NCBI RefSeq assembly: GCF_000499385.1
Contig: NW_013655128.1
Span: 5,001-69,000 of the forward strand
Direction: 5' to 3'
Length of the DNA stretch: 64,000 bases
Source: Eimeria necatrix
Lineage: Eukaryota > Apicomplexa > Conoidasida > Eucoccidiorida > Eimeriidae
Both the position numbers and the translations under genes were made by a program. Positions 20,611-32,564 of this stretch are shown piece after piece (positions within the stretch are counted from its first letter, which is position 1; each line of letters begins with the position of its first letter). Under the pieces are notes generated by a model. That model was not told the DNA's origin. It saw nothing but the letters and a program-made list of their open reading frames with translations, and did not search any database.

Positions 20611-23215
20611 ATGGAAGCCGGCGCATCAATGTCGGACTTGTCTTCAGCACTAGAGTACAGGAGGAGCCGAAGTTATCTACGCGAAAAGCCTAAGGACACC
20701 ACTTTTATATGGGACAGAAAAACGACACAATATGATATTCATGCTCCAGGGTCAAGTTCTCGATGCCGGTGGAACTGCAGCTTCTCAGTTACAGTCGCTT
20801 TATCTGCGTTTGCATCAGTCTTTGCAATTCTCTTCTTTGTTTCCTATTGCTCCGCATTCCGCAGAAACGCACCACTGCCATACAGTGCAAGTCGCAGGCT
20901 GGCAAAAGCAAACGAAGCAACAGAAACGAGCTTGACGGAAGCCAGCGGCCCACCAGCGTGCGGATCGGCAAATTTTCAGCCGTCGTCAACGCAACAGCTT
21001 CAAGGAAGGGACCCTCAAACTTCAGGCGCAGATTCTTCTGAAGAAAGTAATGGTGCCAATAGACGTAAAAGGAGAAGAAAGGAAGTATCCGAAGGCCTGG
21101 AGAAGTCGTCAGGTCTGCAGAAAAAAGCTATGTGGTCCCCGAAGCCTTCGGAACAAGTATCCCCTTTCCCAGATCTACACTTGCACCTTACTCAGCCCAA
21201 AGATGAGCTTTCCACAATAGAATATGCAGACATCGCTTCAGATGATCATTTTCTCGAGCCAAGCAGGGGTCTGCAAGCAACCGCCACTTCTGGTACAGCG
21301 TGCCAGCATATGCAATCCGGCACTAGTCTCTTAGCAACTGGACGTAGTGTTATGGCTCATAGCTTCATTAACGAGGAAGGCAGCAAGCATCTCACGAAAG
21401 GCCAAAAAATGATGCGCTGTAGCACGTTACAGTTACCGCCAGCATGTGAGTCTTCAGACGTTGCAGTGCCTCCTCAGGTAGTGCAGATTGTGCAACAAGG
21501 GTCGCATTCACTCTTACCACAGGCAGCAACCGAAAAGGTAAAATCTACAATGCCATCCCACCCTGAAAGCAAGCCAAGTACTGAGCAAGGCTACGGTGAT
21601 CCAAATCGTCAGGGTTTGCTTCAGGAGGTATGCAACTCCATGCATTTTTATTCTAAAACGAAGTATGACGTGAAAACGAAGCTTCCGTTAGGCGTTTCAA
21701 ATATTTGCTTTCTTTTAAAATGTTTTTCTTTTTTCTGCTGCTCCTCTGCTTTCTCCTGAGGTGGACGAGGTCATTGCGCACGACTGGCAAGCACCCTCTT
21801 CAGAAATCGTGCCGAATGACCAGCGTCCCGTGCAATCAGTGCACCCTGATCCCTGTGATCTCACGACGTTTCCTCCACAATGCCATCTGGATGGCTCTCA
21901 ACAACGCCGCATGGACTCCTCTGATCAGAGTGGAAACGCCGAGGTGCATCAGTGCCTTATCCCATAAGCTTTCGTGCCGCCCTCGTAGTCGAACATATGG
22001 AGCAGTTGCAGGCGATATTTCTGTAAAGGCACTTACAAACGCTTGCATTGATGTCTATCTGTGCGTTCGAATTTGCATATTTACATTCTGTTGTAAATTA
22101 CCTCTCCAGAATGTGAAGAATAATCGTATGCTGATGCTTGATCTGCCACTGTCTTGTTAGGCGCCTCAGAATGTAGAAGCCAACTGTTTAGCAACCTCTT
22201 CACAAGCCGTGGCCAATGAGCAGCGCCCAGCACATTCAGTGCACTCTGACGACTGCGGTTGTAGGATGGACTCTCAACAAGGCTCTATCGGCCTTCCTGA
22301 TCAGAGCTCGGACAACGAGGTGCGTCAATGCCTCATCCCATTAGCTATCGCGCCACTCTCTAAGCCAAACATATGGAGCAGTTGAAGGGCATATTTCTGT
22401 GAAGGCATATGCATGTAGTTTCGTTGGTATCAAGTATCATCTAGCAATGCGTTCGAGTCTGTCCCAGTCTTCTTTGAGCTTCATGCATAATAGAAAGCTA
22501 ATCATGGTGCCGGAATTTGCAGGCGATTGCACTGGCATGTGGCAATTGTAAGCCCTCTGCCGGTTCAACACACTCATTGGAAGATGGTGGGGGGAAAAAT
22601 CTAGAGACACACCCGTTTTTTAGGCTACCGAGGGTGGCGGCTGGTGCGTCCGTGAGAGCATTCATGAGGAGTAATACTTTTCAATGCACCGTTTGGCGCT
22701 CACGTCCTTTCTTTACGCTGTCATCAGTGCGGCAGCTGCTTAAGCTGCCCTTCGTCGGCTCAGAAGACTTGCACCAACTTATGGTCTGTCTTGAGTACCT
22801 CGTCAGCTTTGCAATCTTCCAGATGGACTGTGACCTTACTGGTTTGAGGCCAAGGCTTGTTTGCAGTAAGCTGGAGATCGCGTTCATGGTTCTAGATGCG
22901 TTGTTCGCTGTCAGCGAAGTGCTGGGAGCGCAGGCAAAGCGAAATGAGTGGTGGGATGAGGTCACCAAAGGCATTCCCTCCTATGAGATTCCCAAAGCGA
23001 AGTCACTTTCAAACCCGGCAACGCTTAAGTACATCCGCTTGTCGCAAGCCCTCAAGACAGGTCTTGATTATTACAAGCGTGGCAGGCGCCCACCAGCGAT
23101 GTTAGTCATCGCGCTGAAGCGAGGCATTATATCTACTCAGCTAGCTCTTGGGGTTCAGAAGGCCTTCTGGGAACCATTGCACTTTGATGATGAAGAGTGG
23201 AGTAGACTTCCTTGA
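20611..23215 (+). CDS. Paralog B: signal-anchor/RRL protein, short variable region, conserved C-terminal domain
   Basis: Exons 20611-21627, 21761-21943, 22161-22319 and 22523-23215 are all phase 0 and join to 683 residues. A hydrophobic helix lies at 56-80 and RRLAK at 95-99, with KRRRKE further on. Exons 2 and 3 (61 and 53 codons) are diverged copies (NDQRPVQSVHPD versus NEQRPAHSVHSD), and the introns after them are also similar. The last exon is 693 bp, the same length as in paralog A. It encodes HPFFRLP, a hydrophobic stretch ending EVLGAQAK, WW, GRRPPAMLVIALKR and a final W...W. It lacks the 98-residue repeats of A. Function is unknown. The closest relative in the window is A. Confidence 0.8.
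21761..22450 (+). repeat. Duplicated exon-plus-intron module in paralog B
   Basis: Exon 2 with its intron (21761-22160) and exon 3 with its intron (22161-22522) match in order. Both exons contain (N)(D/E)QRP, SVH and a DQS near the end. Both introns start with a GTGCxTCA(G/A)TGCC word and share a long similar stretch including ACATATGGAGCAGTTG. The unit duplicated was therefore exon plus downstream intron. Confidence 0.85.
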
Positions 23216-25650
23216 AGTATCATTGGGCACGAAGGCAGCGGGATGATGAGCTGAAGAGCGACTGAAAACCTCTGGAAGACTAAACCCGGCATGATTCAGG
23301 CCAACTATTCTTCGGCAATCTGTGTACTGCCCGCTCATGCGCGAGGCCAGCGGAGTCTCTTACAACGGCTTCTTGTGGCTACTGAGCTCAAGCACAAAAA
23401 GGCTATTTCTATTAAAAACACTATAAATATGTCCTCGACACTTGGTGTGGTGGCTCTCACACCCGAAAACTGTTTTTACTCGAATCTTTTTCACTTATGC
23501 TGGGTTTGTTTGGTTGAATGCTAGCGCACTGTGACTCCTGAAGAAGCAATGACCGATAGTGTGCTCAAGATTTAAGCTGGTTCCACTGCTCAAGATACAT
23601 CAATCTCCATTCACCACCAGAAACTCACTGAACATGCCTTATTGTGGGCTGCTCTTGCGCCAAACTGAAGGGTTTGCTCAAGGCAGACCACCCCAGCAGA
23701 TCACATAAAACTGAAAGGTTTTGAAAATTTTTCTGGCCTTGCTTTCGGGCGTATGTCGAATGGCAGTGGCTGTTTATCGTATAAATGCACACCCGCAAGC
23801 TTTTAGCACACAGCGCACATCTAAAGTATTGCATTCATCATTTTTGCTCTTTTCGACGGCACTTTGAAGTGCCCAGTGTGCGTGCATTCCTGACGTTATT
23901 TTTAACTCACTAGCAGACGAACGGCGAACCTGTGAGTGGGAGTTGCATTCAAGCAGCCAATTTCCAGTATTCGCATAGTCCACCACGTCTTTCTGTTTAG
24001 TTAGCAGTATTTTCTGTCGCGCTAATGCCTCTCGCACGTGCAAGTAGATGCACTGGCAAAAGTATCTTAGTCACTCACCTCTATGTCTAGTTTTTTTGTC
24101 TTCACTGGCTGTTTCAGTGGTTACAAGGCATGAATCGGGGGATGCTTTGAAGAGACAAATGCAGGTTGTTGTGACGAAAACCAATATACTTGGTGCGCTG
24201 ATGTCAATTATTGCGCATTTTACCTCGAATTGTTTGCAGCTTATCCTTTGCAGCTAGAGCAAGCGCTGCTCACGTTCATCTGCTCCAACTCCGCAGTGCG
24301 ACTTTCCCTCGCCCTGCCTCTCTCAGCGTCGTATTGAAGCCCAGGAGTGATACTGGGTGTAGCGGATGAGGTGACGTCAGCTACCTTTATCTCAAAAAAT
24401 TATAAACGCCTTCACAGATATTCGGAGAACAGGTCTCCGAATTCCTTAATGTTTTCGAGTCCCGCACACACGGTAACGCGTTCTTGCCAAAAACTAACAT
24501 GGATGCAGAAGAGCCCTGTGGGTCTGAAAGTGTGCTGTGGGAATCGATGGACGTAGGCGGCGTCTTTTTGCGCATAGCCAATAGCTTGAAAAGAAACTAT
24601 ATGCCTGGTGAGAGTAGAAAAGGACTTCGTGCCACCCACTTATGCGCTCTCACCGCGTCATATTGCTCCCCTGCTGCATATAATGATACAGCTCCAGAAA
24701 GCCTTTCCTTAAGAAGCTTCGGCATCGCGAAGCCGTGCTACTCGTACCTTGAAGGCTCAGCCTATGCAGGGTTCGCAGTGCCTGAGCAAGGAGAAATGCC
24801 TGCAGTCTTTCACAGTCTTCCCATGGGTCTTGCTTGAGGCAAATGTTCAGCTGGTGACCGCTGACCCCTAGCCCTAGTCACAGCTGTAGGAAACTACCGC
24901 CACTCAGTGCATGCCACTGATGTGACGGCACCAATCGACCATTACGCCCTGAATCGCCTGCGCCAGCTAAGCGCTGATAAACCCCTACGTAGGCGTACAA
25001 CTTGACAGCTTCGCTTGGTAGTAGAGTCCCAATGCGTTACCATCAAGCAACCATAAGCGAGGCGGCCGACCCAGTGTAAAGGGCAACCCTTGTAATTTGC
25101 AGCTGAAGGTTCACCAAGACCGGTTAGTCTCTCAGTCACTTCCCAAGGATAGATTGACCCATTTATGTCAACGACGTAGCAGCTTGAACAGAGTAACAAC
25201 ATTCAGGCACTTCTTTGGTCCCCTATGTTGTCTTCCCTAGAGTGAAAGTACTCCAGCATGGCTTGTCTTTACCGTCCTCAACCAAGTGCTGCTCTGACCC
25301 AGCTCCTTTACTCTGTTGTCTGCATTGTATATTAGTGGCGAACCTCCGTCTGAAGCATGCCATTTCCTTTTTCGTGAAGCTTTAGTTTCAGTCCAATATT
25401 CCGCTAGCCCTACGCTTTCGACGGACAGCACGCCGGAGAAGGCAAGCAATCGAAGCTCTGTAACAGCTTGCTTTCTCTTTCGAGTTCCTCCCCCTATGTG
25501 TTTGTAACAACGTAATGCGACCTACTTCTGCGCGTCGGTTTCACGAACTCCTGATGTACAAAGCATGAATACCGTAAGTGCAGGCAGGCGCCAGCAACAG
25601 CAGCAAGCTCCCCCGCTCTGAACAGAGATTACTACTGGTGAAGCATATGC
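23216..25650. other. Intergenic; no clear gene
   Basis: Frames at 24484-24837 (plus, 117 codons) and 24942-25202 (minus) have no recognisable domain. A minus-strand stretch at 24043-23774 (REALARQKILLTKQKDVVDY) vaguely resembles the helical linker downstream of gypsy integrase, but is too weak to call. Confidence 0.4.
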
Positions 25651-25676
25651 ACCTGTTCCACCCCACAACTTAAGTC

Positions 25677-26560
25677 GTGTGTGCACTTCTAGACCTTATA
25701 AAACCCCAAAGTGTCACTCTGCCTACTTCAGTCGTCGACTACTTACTCCAGATGCTTAAGTTAATAACCAGCATCCCTCGAATCGTCGCCAACCCCGATC
25801 CTAGCGGTGTACTCGTATTTTCTCTCAACAGTATGAATCCTTGTATCGCCACTACAAAGACGACTATCACAGTGGGCACAATCGAGCTAGTCAAGAGTCT
25901 CATTCGTTGCCACGGATTTCCCGAAATACTTGTTTCGTGAAGAAGCCTTTATTTGTAATATGCACTCGGGCGAAAGCTATGCGGAAGCGAATCCACAAAG
26001 TCAAACTTTACCAATTTTCTGTGATGATCAGCCCGAACGTATTGAAAACACTATGAGGCAGGTACTTCTTGCTTACATACAGTGAGATGCGCGCTGACGG
26101 AAGCGGTTGCTTTATATGCTTGAGCTAAATTACAACACGACAAGCTACTCCCCTGGTGAGCTCACAGCTTTCCAGGGGATGATCTGTCAGCAGCGCCTAA
26201 GTGCCACCGACTTTGACACTAGAAATGCCATCACTCCAGCCTCTGCGTTGCGTATCACCAAGACTTTTCAAGAGCAGTCCAGTCTGACGCGAGCCCAGTT
26301 CTTACTTGCCAGTTGGAGTTCGACAACGTGCGCAGACTCGATACATGATCTTTGGAGTGCTGCACAAGACAAAATGTAGTTCAAAAATAAGAAATTACCA
26401 CTTCTCAATGCCCTACAGACATTTGAGTCTCTTCATCGATTACCCTTTCTGGTCACGAGACGCATTAGCAAAGGCCGGTCACTCCCTTCGCATTCCCCCA
26501 ACCCGAGTTTTTCAAGATGCCTTCCCTGTGCCTCACGAGGCAACTCCATAATAGAGGGGG
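25677..26560 (+). mobile_element. Decayed gypsy integrase fragment, plus strand
   Basis: Broken frames follow integrase order. At about 25830-25940 is a strand ending IRCHGFPEILVS, like the chromoviral LHG-P-(S/I)-VS core. At 26107-26379 is LNYNTTSYSPGELTAFQGM, like the YN-S-HSSTG-PF stretch, followed by a helical linker. At about 26470-26545 is SLRIPPTRVFQDAFPVPH, like the LR-IHPVFHVSLLKP segment. Frame changes and stops lie between them. RT and RNase H were not found upstream and no LTR was identified. Opposite orientation to the 11.5-13.6 kb fossil makes it a separate insertion. Confidence 0.65.
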
Positions 26561-26570
26561 GGAAATGTGG

Positions 26571-29141
26571 GTGGCTAAATCCCCGTGACAGACGCATCGG
26601 GGCAGCAATCCCATGTGTTGTCTGAAGCTAATTAATAATGAACTAGCGAGGTGTTTGTGCCAAAACTGACTACCTCCCAAAGTGGCAAAGCTACTCTGGA
26701 GACTAGCGCACGCGGGAGTTCTTAACTCTCTCAATTCAACGACTCCGAAGAGTACGCCGATTTCGGTCCCTTTTCCGACGCCCTATGTTGTCACCCCCTT
26801 CCTATTTCTCCCTCTTACTGACTTTCCGAAGTAGAAAACCAGGAACCTGCCCGTCGCCTCCCTTATCCGGTGCTTCTTTATGCAAGAACGCTGCGCAACC
26901 TTGTCAATCACTACAGTGAGTCTGCAACACTTAAAGCCTTCAGCGCAAGAGACCCAGGGTGCAGCCTGGGTACTGTTGCGCTGGTACGAATGAGAGTGAG
27001 AGTTCATTCTCAACCATACTTTCGTGCATGTGGAAAATATACATGTACACTGAAAAATGCACAACGATTTACAGCCGCACGGCCACGCAGTTGTGCCGCA
27101 AGGGTGCGCAGACACTGGATCAAAGTAAGCGTACACACACACTAGCGGACTCAAATACGCGTCCGCGCCGTTTAATAAACAAGCATGATGATATTTTTGA
27201 GTGCAAAAATGGACACGTGTTGTATTAAAGTGATATGAATCACAAACACTTCTTTCGTTTTCATGCAACGACGGAAATCCAGATAAATAGAATAACGACT
27301 AGCAGTTTGTTGTAAACTAGGCAAGTAAAGCCAGGGACGAACAAAGCTTTTCCAATCAAATAGACAATTGTGTACTACTGCGCCACGTCAGAAACGATGA
27401 GGTGGGAAGCGATGCATCCCTTTGGCGACTACGCCAAGCACGCACCCCAGCAGCAACAAAGCAACAGCTGAAGCCACTGTAGCAATAGGCAACAGCAGGA
27501 ACAATGGAACAAGTGCCACAAATAAAGTTCCACAGTAAATGAGAACAGCAGCGAGAATAGTGACGGAAACACCGGTGCCGGCAGAAGAAACAGGAACGCG
27601 GCTACAACAAAAGGAAACAAAGTACAGGAGCAGCATGGACTAAAGCAACAGAGAACCCTGATAAAACACACAGTCGCAACAGTGAGGAGAGCAGCAGCGG
27701 CAACTTCGGCAGTAGCAGCAGCTGCAAAAGACAACAAAAGACTCATGCAACCGGGTCAAAACCAGTCGCACGAACAGCAAGCACAGCGACAGGTCCTAAA
27801 AATGCAGCAGCACCAAAAGCAATGACAGGAGGGGCAGATGTAGCAAGCACAGTAATCACATGATCCGTCAATGTGCTGGAATCCTTTGCACAGCGATCAT
27901 AACATGGCAGCGATAACTTGCCCGAATCTCATCACAGGCCACATCTACGACTGAGCAGCAGTAACTGAAAAATAAAGCAAACGTGGGGATCAGACAGCCT
28001 GCTGAACCTCGAACGGCACAAGCAGATGCGCTTGTGATAGGTATATCCTGACCTGAGAGCGAAGGTGTTCAAATTTATGAAGAAGTCCTTTTGAAGCTTC
28101 TGGGCGGGAGTGTTTTGCTGACGCCGATGGCTGCGAGCGGAACGGAGAGCCCCCGAGTCCTTTTATTACGCTAATTCGTGCAGGCGTTATGCCCGCGTTT
28201 CTCTATCACCCAGAGGGGGGCCATTTTTACTTCCCGTAGATGGCATCCTTCCATATCAAAACGCGTGGTAAATTTCTCCTAGTTCCACCTGAGCTGCGTC
28301 TAGTGATGTCTTGGAAGACGTGGAAACAGCAAGTGCTCCCTAGCGCTTCTGATAGCAACGTGACTGTCATTTGCTCAAATGAGCATTGCATGCAGAACAA
28401 CTCGTAGGCTGCCTGTAATGTACGTTTCAGAGCGGAGCAAGACAAAAAATACACCGCAGTGACTGCGAGGGTTGAGGGACTTACGATATCTGTTCCCCAG
28501 TAGTATTTATGTTTGTGCTATCTTCTGCAGCAAATGGGACCGGTAGCGTAAAGAAGACGCGAGTGTGCAATTTCTCGAAGCTGGATTGTACCACCATGGT
28601 AAGCAACAAACCGCAAATAGCGCGCCCATTCTCACTGCTCGCAGCAGTGTTTCTCGGCCGTCACTGATTCTTGGAAGTATAAGTCAGGAAAATGTCCCGA
28701 TAATGCCCTGATCTCCTTGGTAATTATTCTTCTCCACCGACACCACCCAATGACCAGGGGGTGCCCACAGAATCGATGATGGGATCTGGTGGTCCACTCG
28801 ATGCTGATTGGCCGCAATGCAGTGTTCAAAGGCAGTTTTAAGTCACCAAGAAGAATTAACAGTATGTTTCAGGATGAATTATATCTGTCACCGGAAAGGT
28901 GGCCGCCGGTCGCAGCTTCTGAGCGGGCCGAGGCATTTCGGTTACATGCAGGCTGTGAGCGTCAGCTGATCTCACAGCGTCAAGCCTAGACTGTCTCATC
29001 AGATTAGCTGCAGGAGAGTCACTGCCTGTAGCACATTATTTCCCCGCGCAGGAATAAGGTAAATATTTAGGGCATCTGCGGCTTCTGTGTGGGTGGCGTG
29101 CGGCCAAGGTGCAGGCAAGATCTGGGCAGTCGTGAAATACC
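26571..29141. other. Intergenic; CAG-rich low complexity at 27388-27850
   Basis: No gene can be supported. The CAG/GCA-rich stretch at about 27388-27850 gives hydrophobic Leu/Cys-rich readings on the minus strand and Gln/Asn/Ala-rich broken readings on the plus strand. Both look like decayed triplet repeat. Confidence 0.4.
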
Positions 29142-32100
29142 ATGACGCATTACGCTCTGCTTCCAAATGAACTAGTCTTGGGAACACCCCCTGATTATAC
29201 CCTGCACAGACTACTCTCAAAAAAATGCAGGGTGCTGAAAGGAGGTTGCCGTAGTCCCTGGGTCAGTTTGCACCCGCCATCACGGCCTTCAAGAGCCTTT
29301 TACAGGGTCGCAGCGCTCGTTGCAGTGACAACAGTAGCATTCTTGGTATATATCTGCAGTGCTCTGATTGCTGGTCCATTGTCAAAGTGGCCGGTGGGAA
29401 GGAGGCTGGGTAGTGGGCATAGTTCAGAAGTTGCTGGGCACAGTTCAGAGGTTACACCTGGAGAGGACCGTGACACGACGCAACCATGCGTTATCGAGAA
29501 ACTGCCCGCATACAGTAAAGCGGAGTTGAGTGCCAATCTTTCAGTGGATTCAGAGCGTCTCACAAGTCGCAAAGCTTTGGGTGTATCGTTACCTACTTCA
29601 TCCCAAGAGAGGGCTGAACATGCAGCAGGGAGGAAAGAGTCTACACCCGAAGGGGTCGATTCTACGGTGCATCGGCCTGCACGCAAAGGAAAGAGGAAGC
29701 TCCAGTTCAGTCTCAGCGAGCAGAAGCAAACAGGAGCCAAGCGACAAACAAAGGCAGCTAAGGTGCAGTCGCAGGAACAATTGCCAAACTGTGCCTCAAG
29801 TTTTCACCAAAACTCTGGACACTCATCGCAAGAAGGAGAAGATAATCTAGAAGATGCCCATCATAAAGCACAAACACGAATGACTAACTCTCCTCGCAGC
29901 AATGCAGGCGCATCACTTCAGGGAAGCCCACAAGTTTCAGGCTTGACTAGTACCGTGCAGGATGTCCTGAAGAATATCGCTTCACCGGAAAGCTACCGAA
30001 TTCTACGTTCAATGGATATTTTCCTAGAGCGTTTGCTCGAAGACGGGGACGGTGTACATTTTGAGACGTCTTGCCTTGACCTCAATTCACACATGCCACG
30101 CAGAAGCCACTTCGATGGCAATATAAGCCTTCCACCACCTGGTCAGAGCTCCAGCTATCCTGAAGAGAGTGATAATGCCGCTTTTCCGGGTGCCTCAATT
30201 GATCAGGGGGGTGTTGTTGCAGGCACAAATGCGGACTATCTCTCGGCACGCTTTTCTCCCGACGACGCGACAAGTGTGGATGCATGGCTTCATGATTCGT
30301 CTGCACATAAGCAGGATGGCATTCCTCCTTTTAGAAGTATCTTACAAGACGCACTGATATCTGACACAAGTGAATCTGAAGGGCTGCTGGAGGGCATGGC
30401 TGGCCGAGACGCTGCAGGCTTGCTCATGAGGACGAATACGCTCCCTTTGGAACAACCTGTGGGGTGTATGAGTGCCCTCTGTTCAAAAGATAAACTGCCT
30501 GGAGTACGCTTATGTGCTTTGCCTGCATGTGACACCCCTGAACCTTCTGAGGCTGTCACGAAAGACTCACAACCGGTCAGTTCAAGTTTGGTAGGCGCGA
30601 CGCCAAATTTTGCTGTACATAGTGAACATGTGAGAACGCCGCAAGATAATCTTGCTGGAGCAAAGTTGAAGACTTCTCCTCTTCGCTCTACCACGAAACT
30701 GCCGAGTGGCAACCCCTCCAAAGGCAGTTTACGGGCATCAGTACCCGATCACCGACAAGACGCTGAAACTTCACTCCAGAAGGAAAGTGCTCTACATGCC
30801 AAGGTTTCTTCTACGATCTCGTCTGCAGATGCAGCGGTGAAGAGTTCTGCAACACGGCTACTGTCACAAAACGTTGTGGAGACTGGCCGGCAGCGGCGGA
30901 GTGGCGTACTCGTACAGGTGCCAAGCAGCAAATGCCCCGCTGATCCTGAACAGGCGCCAGCAATTTATCGCAGTAACGAAATAGCGCAGCGTAACGCTAA
31001 AACGACACATTGTTCAGGAGATACAGCAGCTGGAAGGCCTTCACAGGTACCTACGAAGAAGATGCATATGTCTGCGGACGCCTCAACACCTAAGCAGGCA
31101 AGTATTGGGCCTAATTATTTGAGACTAACAATTTTGCTAGACATGCTCTTCACAGTAAATTTTGTTGAGTACAGAAAGCACATTTCGCTTAGTCTCTGCA
31201 GAGTGCGTCACTACTTTTTGTATGCTGTGGGCGAAAATTGTGCACAGGGAACAGCGTCGTCTGAGCTCAGAGAAGCAGCGGCAAGCATTTCTCTTCGTAT
31301 CGTGCGAGCACCTCCAGGCGGTTCGCACTTCGTTTTGAGACAGGTTGAGCAGGCTGCTCCGGCGGCACAACTTTCAGATTTAGAGGTACGTGTGCTTCCT
31401 CAAGTGCTTCTATTTTACAATTGACAGGTTAACCCCCTAAGCAGCGCTACGTACATGCTTGCCTACCCAAAGCGCATAATGTTTCTTTTGCCCTGCTTTG
31501 CTTCATCTCGTTCAAATATTGTCCACAGGGAACAGAGTCGTCTCAACGCAGTGAAGCAACGGCAAGCATTTCTCTTAGTATCTTGCCTACACCTCCAGAC
31601 GGTTCGCATTTGGCTTTGAGAAACATTGAGCATGCCGCTCCGGCGGCACAATCTTCAGGTTTAAATGTACGTGTGCCTTCCTCAAGTGCTTCTGTTCTAC
31701 AATTGACGACGTAACTTCCTATGTAATACTACGTACATGGCTGCCTACCCAAAGCGCAGAGTGTTTCTTTTGCCCTGCTTTGCTTCATCTTGTTCATTTG
31801 CCTGGCACTGGTCGTGCATGAGGGCAATGCGCGAGCTCTTTTTCTATGTGTTTTGTTTCAAGGTGGTAATACCCCCGGCATTGCTTCCTTCGGCTGCTGA
31901 ACAGTCTGCTTGTGCAGCCGGTGGGCGGCCCGAAGGAGATCTTCGTAACCATCCTTTTTATCGCCTTCCTGTTGTAACTCCTGGGATCAGTGATAAATAT
32001 TTCGACAAAGCCGCCGCTGATGCCGTATCGTATGTAAGGAAAAGGCCCCTCCATTCTATCGTTATCATCAAGGATCTCCTGGAGAAGCGAGAACTCTCCA

Positions 32101-32564
32101 AGCATCAATTTGAGGTTATTGTAAGGGAGACAGAACGCTTATACGGGTTTGCTATGTGCAAGCTGCCGCTCGTCGTGCCCTATTCTCAGCCAGCCCGCGT
32201 AGCATGGATTCTTGGGCGTGTTTTTGTATTACTTGACACCCTGTACTGTGCAATCCAGGTCCTTGGCCCGAATGCAAAAAGTGCGGAATGGTGGCCGCTA
32301 TTGATGGATCGCTTAAGCCCTCTAATGCACAAATACATCCCAGTCTGTAGCAATAGAAGCGCATCATGTAAGTATATTGATCTTTGCAGAAGGTTAATAA
32401 TTGCTCTTCGCACCTACAGAACTGGCTCTCGCCCCTCTGCGGACGTTGTTGTCGGATTGAAGCGTTCGCTCTTTTGTGATATTGGCATCTTCAAGCAAAC
32501 AGGTGTGTCGTGGGAGCGGTGGAGAAAAGATGAACTTTCATGGAAATACTCTACGAAATGCTGA
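29142..32564 (+). CDS. Paralog C: signal-anchor/RRL protein with duplicated exons and conserved C-terminal domain
   Basis: Proposed exons are 29142-31046, 31248-31385, 31529-31666 and 31863-32564, all phase 0, giving about 960 residues. The first donor could instead be a GC site after 31097 (GCAAGT), adding 17 codons. A hydrophobic helix lies at 57-77 and RRLGS at 87-91, followed by a short repeat (GHSSEV twice). The long middle is Ser/Glu/Gln-rich and contains DDATSVDAWLHD, a motif shared with D. Exons 2 and 3 are 46 codons each and near-duplicates (GT(A/E)SS ... APAAQ). The C-terminal exon has HPFYRLP, VLGPNAK, WW, GSRPSADVVVGLKR and W..W. Its domain is closer to D than to A or B (ETERLYGFA versus EAAERLYGYS). 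Function is unknown. Confidence 0.78.
31248..31800 (+). repeat. Duplicated exon-plus-intron module in paralog C
   Basis: Exons 31248-31385 and 31529-31666 are both 138 bp and strongly similar. Their downstream introns share GTACGTGTG, TCCTCAAGTGCTTCT and TTTCTTTTGCCCTGCTTTGC in the same order. The duplication is the youngest-looking of the three modules in the array. Confidence 0.88.

Noticed and set aside
27388..27746. Hydrophobic minus-strand frames suggesting a membrane protein
   Set aside because: Leu/Cys richness comes from CAG/GCA triplet repeats read antisense; no other support.
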